NCBI RefSeq assembly: GCF_000708265.2
Contig: NZ_JCKI01000002.1
Span: forward strand, 744,001-808,000
DNA length: 64,000 nucleotides
Source: Pedobacter sp. R20-19
Lineage (GTDB): Bacteria > Bacteroidota > Bacteroidia > Sphingobacteriales > Sphingobacteriaceae
Direction: 5' to 3'
Both the position numbers and the translations under genes were made by a program. Below, piece after piece: positions 59,833 to 64,000 of the stretch. The notes below the pieces were generated by a model. The model searched no databases. It was not told where the DNA came from and worked only from the letters and a program-made list of their open reading frames with translations. Position 1 is the first letter of the stretch. Each line of letters starts with the position of its first letter.

Positions 59833-59872
59833 TTAATACACTGGTTGATTATTTCACCAACCAGTGTATTAA
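59833..59872. terminator. Bidirectional terminator between the ABC exporter and sppA
   Basis: TTAATACACTGGTTG (59833-59847) is inverted exactly at 59858-59872 around a 10-nt loop. It sits between the two stops of convergent genes and overlaps the region just before the sppA stop. Confidence 0.75.
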
Positions 59873-59876
59873 ACAA

Positions 59877-61643
59877 TTATTTTATAACTGCTTCAAAAGG
59901 CATTCTGGCTTGTATACCAGAACTTGCCATTACTTTTTTCATTTGCTGGTAAAGCATGTAATGATCACCCAGCTCTTGTTTGGTATAGTATGTTTTGATT
60001 TTATCCGTGCTTTCGTCCATTAAAGATTTTAGTGGATCAATTACATCAGGATATTCTACCACCTTAAAATCTTTTATTTTGGCTTTCTTTGCAGCAGCAT
60101 TAATGGCATCATTAAAGCTTCCAATACGATCTGCTAAACCAATTTGAACGGCATCTGTACCAATCCAAACATGGCCACCGCCAATGCTATCGATATAAGC
60201 TTTGCTTTTCTTTCTTCCATCGGCCACACGGCTTACAAAGCCGTTGTAAACCCGGTTTAATTCATTCTGTATAATAAATCTTTCACCAGCAGTCATCGGC
60301 CTGTTGGTTGCCATGATATCAGCGTATTGCCCGGTTTTTACGCCATCAAAAGTTATCCCCAGTTTATTGGTCATCAGGTTTTGAAAATTTGGAATGATCC
60401 CAAAAACACCAATGGAACCTGTGATGGTATTGGGCTGAACAAAGATACTGTCTGCCGCACAACCGATATAATATCCGCCAGAAGCAGCCACATCACCAAA
60501 AGAGGCAATTACAGGTTTTTCTTTTTTAGTCAGTACAATTTCTCTCCAGATGACATCAGAAGCCAAAGCACTTCCACCGGGAGAATTTACACGAATCACC
60601 ACAGCTTTGATATCATCATCTAAACGTGCCTTTCTAATGGCTCTGGAAATACGTTCAGAACCAATTTGATTATCATTTCCTTCACCACCGCTAATTTCTC
60701 CATTGGCATAAATTACCGCAACCTTATTTTTGCTACTGTTTGCTTCGCTGCTGTTTTTTGCATAATCATTGATTTCAACCGAGCGGATATTTTCGCCTTT
60801 GGTTCTTCCAGAAATACCTTTCAGTTCTTCCAATATCTGATCTTTATATTTCAGTCCATCAACCATCTTATAATTTAAGGCGTCTTGAGGTTGCTGAATT
60901 TTGTATTGATCAGCGATGGAAAACAAAGTATCCCGTTCAATATTTCTACTTTTGGCAATATCAGTTAAAAAAGTATTGTATAATCCGCCCACATAAGCCG
61001 TAACCTGCTTGCGGTTATAATCACTCATTTTATCTAAGATGAAAGGTTCAACAGCACTCTTATAGTTACCTACTCTAATTACCTGCATCTCTACGCCAAC
61101 CTTTTCCAAAGTGCCTTTAAAAAAGGTAAGTTCAGAACTAAAACCTTTAAATTCTAATGCACCTTCAGGGTTTAAATAAATTTTATCTGCCACTGATGCC
61201 AGGTAATAAGCACCTTGTGTATATACCTCACTATATGATATAATTTTTTTATGCGATTTTTTAAAATCAATTAATGCATTCCTCACCTCACGCATGGTGG
61301 CAAAACCAGCATTTGGGCTACTCACATTCAGGTAAATACATTTAATGTTATCATCTGTTTTAGCCTTCTTTATTGATTTCAACAGGTCATTTAATCCAAT
61401 TCCATCTTTCTCATTACTACCCACTATTGGGAGATTACCAAAAGGATTTTTAGGTGTCCGTTCAGTGATGGGCTGATCTAAATTTAAAAACAGAATGGAG
61501 TTATTAGATACCGCAACGGATTTATCATCATCAAATGATGAAATGGCACCGAAAATAATCACAATTACGATAATGAATATAATTACCACAGAAAGGAAAA
61601 AACCCAGCATGGAGGCAAAGAGATACTTGAAAAAATCTTTCAT
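59877..61643 (-). CDS. sppA: Signal peptide peptidase SppA (long form)
   Basis: This gene encodes 588 aa. One N-terminal membrane helix (about 8-32) anchors it. Two tandem S49 domains follow. The first gives the catalytic Lys in VGNYKSAVEPF (about residue 195) and the second the catalytic Ser in GDVAASGGYYIG (about residue 385), with NSPGGSALASDVIW ahead of it. This is the E. coli-like long form that works as a membrane-bound tetramer on cleaved signal peptides. It is divergent from folK, with a degenerate TATCTTTA at 61665 on its strand. Confidence 0.93.
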   Translation of the reverse strand: MKDFFKYLFASMLGFFLSVVIIFIIVIVIIFGAISSFDDDKSVAVSNNSILFLNLDQPITERTPKNPFGNLPIVGSNEKDGIGLNDLLKSIKKAKTDDNIKCIYLNVSSPNAGFATMREVRNALIDFKKSHKKIISYSEVYTQGAYYLASVADKIYLNPEGALEFKGFSSELTFFKGTLEKVGVEMQVIRVGNYKSAVEPFILDKMSDYNRKQVTAYVGGLYNTFLTDIAKSRNIERDTLFSIADQYKIQQPQDALNYKMVDGLKYKDQILEELKGISGRTKGENIRSVEINDYAKNSSEANSSKNKVAVIYANGEISGGEGNDNQIGSERISRAIRKARLDDDIKAVVIRVNSPGGSALASDVIWREIVLTKKEKPVIASFGDVAASGGYYIGCAADSIFVQPNTITGSIGVFGIIPNFQNLMTNKLGITFDGVKTGQYADIMATNRPMTAGERFIIQNELNRVYNGFVSRVADGRKKSKAYIDSIGGGHVWIGTDAVQIGLADRIGSFNDAINAAAKKAKIKDFKVVEYPDVIDPLKSLMDESTDKIKTYYTKQELGDHYMLYQQMKKVMASSGIQARMPFEAVIK

Positions 61644-61659
61644 TTAAATGTTAGTTTTG
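61627..61659 (+). promoter_or_regulatory. Promoter of folK
   Basis: TTG (61627-61629) and TAGTTTTG (61652-61659) are 22 bases apart, within the Bacteroidota range, and the -7 box lies 22 bases before the folK ATG. The -33 part overlaps the sppA N-terminus. Confidence 0.5.
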
Positions 61660-61681
61660 TGGCGTAAAGATATAAAAATAG

Positions 61682-62188
61682 ATGATGCTTAATAAGGCTT
61701 TAGAGTATACGACTGCTTATTTGTTACTCGGTGGAAATTTAGGAAATCGGGAAGATAATTTAAGTCAGGCCATTTCCTTAATTGCAGTTCAAATTGGAGA
61801 AATAGAAGCAGTTTCTTCTATTTATGAAACGGCAGCATGGGGTAAAGAAGATCAGCCAGCTTTTCTAAATCAGGCCATTTCGGTTAAGACTCATTTTACA
61901 GCATTGGAAGTATTGAGAAAAGCTTTAAACATTGAACAATCTCTTGGAAGGGTACGTAAGGAAAAATGGGGAGAGCGATTAATTGATATCGACCTGATTC
62001 TTTTCGGTGATGAAGTCATTAACATAGAAAATCTGCTTCAAGTACCCCATCCGCACATGCAGGTGCGCAAGTTTGTAATGGCACCACTGGCAGAAATTGC
62101 ACCTCACGTTATTCATCCTGTTTTAGGGCAAACGGTTCAGAGTATCTATGAAAATATTACGGATGTTTTAGAAATTAGGAAATTGTAA
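61682..62188 (+). CDS. folK: 2-amino-4-hydroxy-6-hydroxymethyldihydropteridine pyrophosphokinase
   Basis: This gene encodes 168 aa and acts in folate synthesis. Marks are YLLLGGNLGNRED, SSIYETAAWGKEDQPAFLNQ and ERLIDIDLILFGDE, with VPHPHMQVRKFVMAPLAEIAP near the end. The ATG at 61682 is followed by a second at 61685. The Hpt gene starts 16 bases downstream. Confidence 0.94.
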   Translation: MMLNKALEYTTAYLLLGGNLGNREDNLSQAISLIAVQIGEIEAVSSIYETAAWGKEDQPAFLNQAISVKTHFTALEVLRKALNIEQSLGRVRKEKWGERLIDIDLILFGDEVINIENLLQVPHPHMQVRKFVMAPLAEIAPHVIHPVLGQTVQSIYENITDVLEIRKL

Positions 62189-62192
62189 TGAT

Positions 62193-62200
62193 TAGTTTTG
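62193..62200 (+). promoter_or_regulatory. -7 element TAGTTTTG 4 nt before the Hpt ATG
   Basis: TAGTTTTG matches TAnnTTTG exactly and ends 4 bases before the ATG at 62205. It gives the Hpt gene its own leaderless start in addition to read-through from folK. Confidence 0.5.
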
Positions 62201-62204
62201 TTTT

Positions 62205-62576
62205 ATGCAAAATATTGATGATCAGTGTCCTTTAGATTTATCATACCTCATTGGAATGGTTGGCCATAACCCAGGTTTTATAATCGAGGTTTTAGATACG
62301 TTCATCGAGCACACACCTATTTATCTTGATGAAATGGATGAGGCTTTAGCACTTAAAAACTGGGAAGGTGTTAGCAACTGTGCGCATAAGCTCAAACCAA
62401 CCTTTAGTTATATTGGCCGTAATGATGTAACGAAACTGGTGACGGATATAGAAATGAAAGCGCGTAATCTTATTGTTGATCAGATACCGGAAGATATTGC
62501 ACGTCTTAAAGTTATCATACAGCAAATTTACATTCAACTGGATCTTGCTAAAAAAGATATTCAGTTCCCATCCTGA
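62205..62576 (+). CDS. Stand-alone Hpt phosphotransfer protein
   Basis: This gene encodes 123 aa, a four-helix Hpt domain with the phosphorylated His in NCAHKLKPTFSYIG (about residue 64). It should relay phosphate between a hybrid kinase and a response regulator, but no partner lies in the window. The spacing of the helices is normal and no output domain is attached. Confidence 0.88.
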   Translation: MQNIDDQCPLDLSYLIGMVGHNPGFIIEVLDTFIEHTPIYLDEMDEALALKNWEGVSNCAHKLKPTFSYIGRNDVTKLVTDIEMKARNLIVDQIPEDIARLKVIIQQIYIQLDLAKKDIQFPS

Positions 62577-62613
62577 TCGGTTATCGGGTCACTTAAGTTT
62601 ATTATTTCTTTCA

Positions 62614-62627
62614 GTGAGACACCAACC
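62614..62627 (-). repeat. Fragment of the GGTGTCTCAC element
   Basis: On the - strand the sequence reads GGTTGGTGTCTCAC, sharing TTGGTGTCTCAC exactly with the starts of the two elements near 39 kb. The interior of those elements does not follow, so this is a solo end or a decayed copy. Confidence 0.45.
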
Positions 62628-62638
62628 TATAGTACAAA

Positions 62639-63349
62639 TTAATCTAAGCTGTTTAAATCTGATGATGTATGACTTGCACTCTGTTTGAAATGCAAGAAAG
62701 ATAAAGCAATATAGAGAACCAGTACAAACGGTATAGCCACAAATTGTAAAACTGCTATTAAAGCCGCCGACAAAATCAAGAAGATAAATTTGATTTTATT
62801 TTTTGCCCAACTTAAATCGTTAAATTTTAGAGAAAAAATTTTAATCTCACTAATTAATAAGAAACTGGTGATTGCTGTAATGGCTATAAGTAAAATTGTT
62901 GATCCGATTACAGCTGGGTAATCATTGTAAATATATGGTAATGAGCAAATGAATAATGTGTTCATCGGTGTGTTAAGTCCGATAAAATCTTCTGTTTGTC
63001 TTTCATCGTTGTTGAATTTTGCTAATCTTAAAGCAGAAAAAATGGTAATTAGAAAGCCTAAATAAGGGAGGTATGCTGAAGTATAGTCACTCACTTTTAA
63101 CAGGCTGAACATAATTACACCCGGTAAAAAGCCAAAGCTTACCATATCTGCTAAAGAATCTAAATCTTTACCAATGGCTGATTTCACATGAAGTAAACGG
63201 GCAACCATTCCATCAAAAAAATCAAAAATTCCAGAGAGGATAACAAAATAAGCGGCAATTTGTAGATCACCTTTAAATGCAAAAACGATTCCGATACAAC
63301 CCGAAAAAAGGTTTGCACAGGTAATCGCATTAGGGATATGCCTTTTCAT
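62639..63349 (-). CDS. pssA: CDP-diacylglycerol-serine O-phosphatidyltransferase
   Basis: This gene encodes 236 aa with several membrane helices. The CDP-alcohol phosphotransferase motif is complete: DFFDGMVARLLHVKSAIGKD followed by DSLAD (DxxDGxxAR-x8-GxxxDxxxD), near residues 43-68. It makes phosphatidylserine, the precursor of phosphatidylethanolamine. Family type II (Bacillus-like) is suggested by length and N-terminus MKRHIPNAITCANLFSG. Promoter box TACATTTG is at 63388-63395. Confidence 0.93.
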   Translation of the reverse strand: MKRHIPNAITCANLFSGCIGIVFAFKGDLQIAAYFVILSGIFDFFDGMVARLLHVKSAIGKDLDSLADMVSFGFLPGVIMFSLLKVSDYTSAYLPYLGFLITIFSALRLAKFNNDERQTEDFIGLNTPMNTLFICSLPYIYNDYPAVIGSTILLIAITAITSFLLISEIKIFSLKFNDLSWAKNKIKFIFLILSAALIAVLQFVAIPFVLVLYIALSFLHFKQSASHTSSDLNSLD

Positions 63350-63387
63350 GAGGTTTAAGGTATAGGATTTAAGGTGTAAGATTTATA

Positions 63388-63395
63388 CAAATGTA
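63388..63395 (-). promoter_or_regulatory. -7 element TACATTTG of pssA
   Basis: On the - strand TACATTTG matches the consensus, 38 bases before the pssA ATG. No -33 box is seen at standard spacing. Confidence 0.45.
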
Positions 63396-63412
63396 GTTGT
63401 AAAACCTATAAA

Positions 63413-63460
63413 GGTGTAAGGCTTAAAGCAACCAAGCAGGAAACCTTAAGCCATACACCT
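63413..63460 (-). terminator. Hairpin after rho
   Basis: GGTGTAAGGCTTAA (63413-63426) pairs with TTAAGCCATACACC (63446-63459) with one mismatch. On the - strand it follows the rho stop and leads to a moderately T-rich tract. It also resembles the AAAGCTTAAAGC hairpin family. Confidence 0.55.
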
Positions 63461-63478
63461 TTTGCCTTTCAGCCTTAT

Positions 63479-64000
63479 CTAGCTGTTCATCGAAATTAAA
63501 AATTCTTCGTTGCTTTTTGTGCCTTTTATTTGTGCCTGTACAAATTCCATCGCTTCCTGGCTATTCATATCTGCAAGGTGGTTACGTAAAATCCAAACAC
63601 GTTGTAGAATATCTCTATCCAATAATAAATCATCACGGCGGGTACTTGATGCGGTGATATCAATTGCAGGGAAGATTCTTTTGTTAGATAATTTACGGTC
63701 TAATTGTAACTCCATGTTACCGGTTCCTTTAAATTCTTCAAAGATTACTTCATCCATTTTAGAACCAGTATCAGTTAATGCCGTTGCTAATATCGTTAAT
63801 GAACCACCATTTTCTATATTACGTGCAGCACCAAAGAAACGTTTAGGTTTATGCAATGCGTTGGCATCTACACCACCAGATAAAATTTTACCAGAAGCAG
63901 GAGCGGTAGTATTATAAGCCCTTGCCAAACGGGTAATCGAATCTAATAAAATTACCACATCATGTCCGCTTTCTACCAAACGCTTAGATTTCTCTAAAAC
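63479..64000 (-). CDS. rho: Transcription termination factor Rho, C-terminal part (5' end outside window)
   Basis: The - strand frame is open to the window edge and holds 173 residues. It matches the C-terminal RecA-like part of Rho: [19 protein letters not shown] (Walker B region), [21 protein letters not shown] (Q-loop/secondary RNA-binding region), [27 protein letters not shown] in layout, and [17 protein letters not shown]. The N-terminal RNA-binding domain and Walker A lie beyond 64000. The closing [12 protein letters not shown] is typical of Bacteroidota Rho. Confidence 0.95.
   Translation of the reverse strand, partial: VLEKSKRLVESGHDVVILLDSITRLARAYNTTAPASGKILSGGVDANALHKPKRFFGAARNIENGGSLTILATALTDTGSKMDEVIFEEFKGTGNMELQLDRKLSNKRIFPAIDITASSTRRDDLLLDRDILQRVWILRNHLADMNSQEAMEFVQAQIKGTKSNEEFLISMNS

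Overview
The window is one contig segment from a Gram-negative Bacteroidota, most likely a Pedobacter-like member of the Sphingobacteriaceae. The basis is indirect but consistent. The DNA is AT-rich and Shine-Dalgarno sequences are almost absent. Many genes carry the Bacteroidota -7 promoter element TAnnTTTG. The primary sigma factor is the short (286 aa) Bacteroidota form. Families typical of the phylum are present: DUF3822, the short AMP nucleosidase, arrays of about 790-aa FtsX-type permeases, and intergenic palindromic repeats. No rRNA, transposase, phage gene or CRISPR array was found. One tRNA (Leu, UAG) is present.

Layout. 1-2.4 kb: the end of the assimilatory sulfate gene cysN, a small lipoprotein, a REP-like hairpin cluster and a siroheme-type uroporphyrinogen methyltransferase. 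2.5-9.8 kb: carbon storage and trehalose, with glgA-glgC, a GH15 enzyme and a fused trehalose-6-phosphate synthase/phosphatase. 9.9-31 kb: a large export locus. An NtrY-like kinase and an NtrC-like sigma-54 activator diverge from an HlyD-type adaptor, an ABC ATPase, six consecutive FtsX-type permeases and a second ABC ATPase. 31-33.8 kb: a royal-jelly/Yellow-family secreted protein, a BtuF-like protein without signal peptide, a lipoprotein and tRNA-Leu. 34-38.7 kb: tig, a four-helix-bundle (S23) gene, clpP, clpX and an AMP nucleosidase. 38.7-46 kb: two copies of a small inverted-repeat element, rpoD, a DUF2975/XRE pair, clpB, an SRPBCC protein, pyrE and a Nudix gene. 46-50.5 kb: an ECF sigma factor with an overlapping four-TM protein, an AbiJ-like gene directly behind coaD, and DUF3822-rsmD. 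50.7-64 kb: a DisA_N-like (DACNV) sensor, a RecD-like helicase, an orphan MCP-type sensor, cvfB, a LURP/scramblase-like protein, a heterodimeric ABC exporter, sppA, folK, an Hpt protein, pssA and the 3' end of rho.

How parts work together. The kinase/activator pair probably controls the export array. A dyad and a half-site upstream of the adaptor form a candidate activator site. glgA/glgC make glycogen, while GH15 and the fused TPS/TPP handle trehalose or related alpha-glucans. tig-clpP-clpX and clpB form a protein quality-control block.

The points that most deserve a second look are: the permease array with near-identical gene borders and hairpin/tandem-repeat spacers; five genes whose ATG lies exactly 4-5 nt behind a perfect TAnnTTTG box, which predicts leaderless mRNAs; a small non-autonomous inverted-repeat element near 39 kb; and the AbiJ-like gene fused transcriptionally to coaD.
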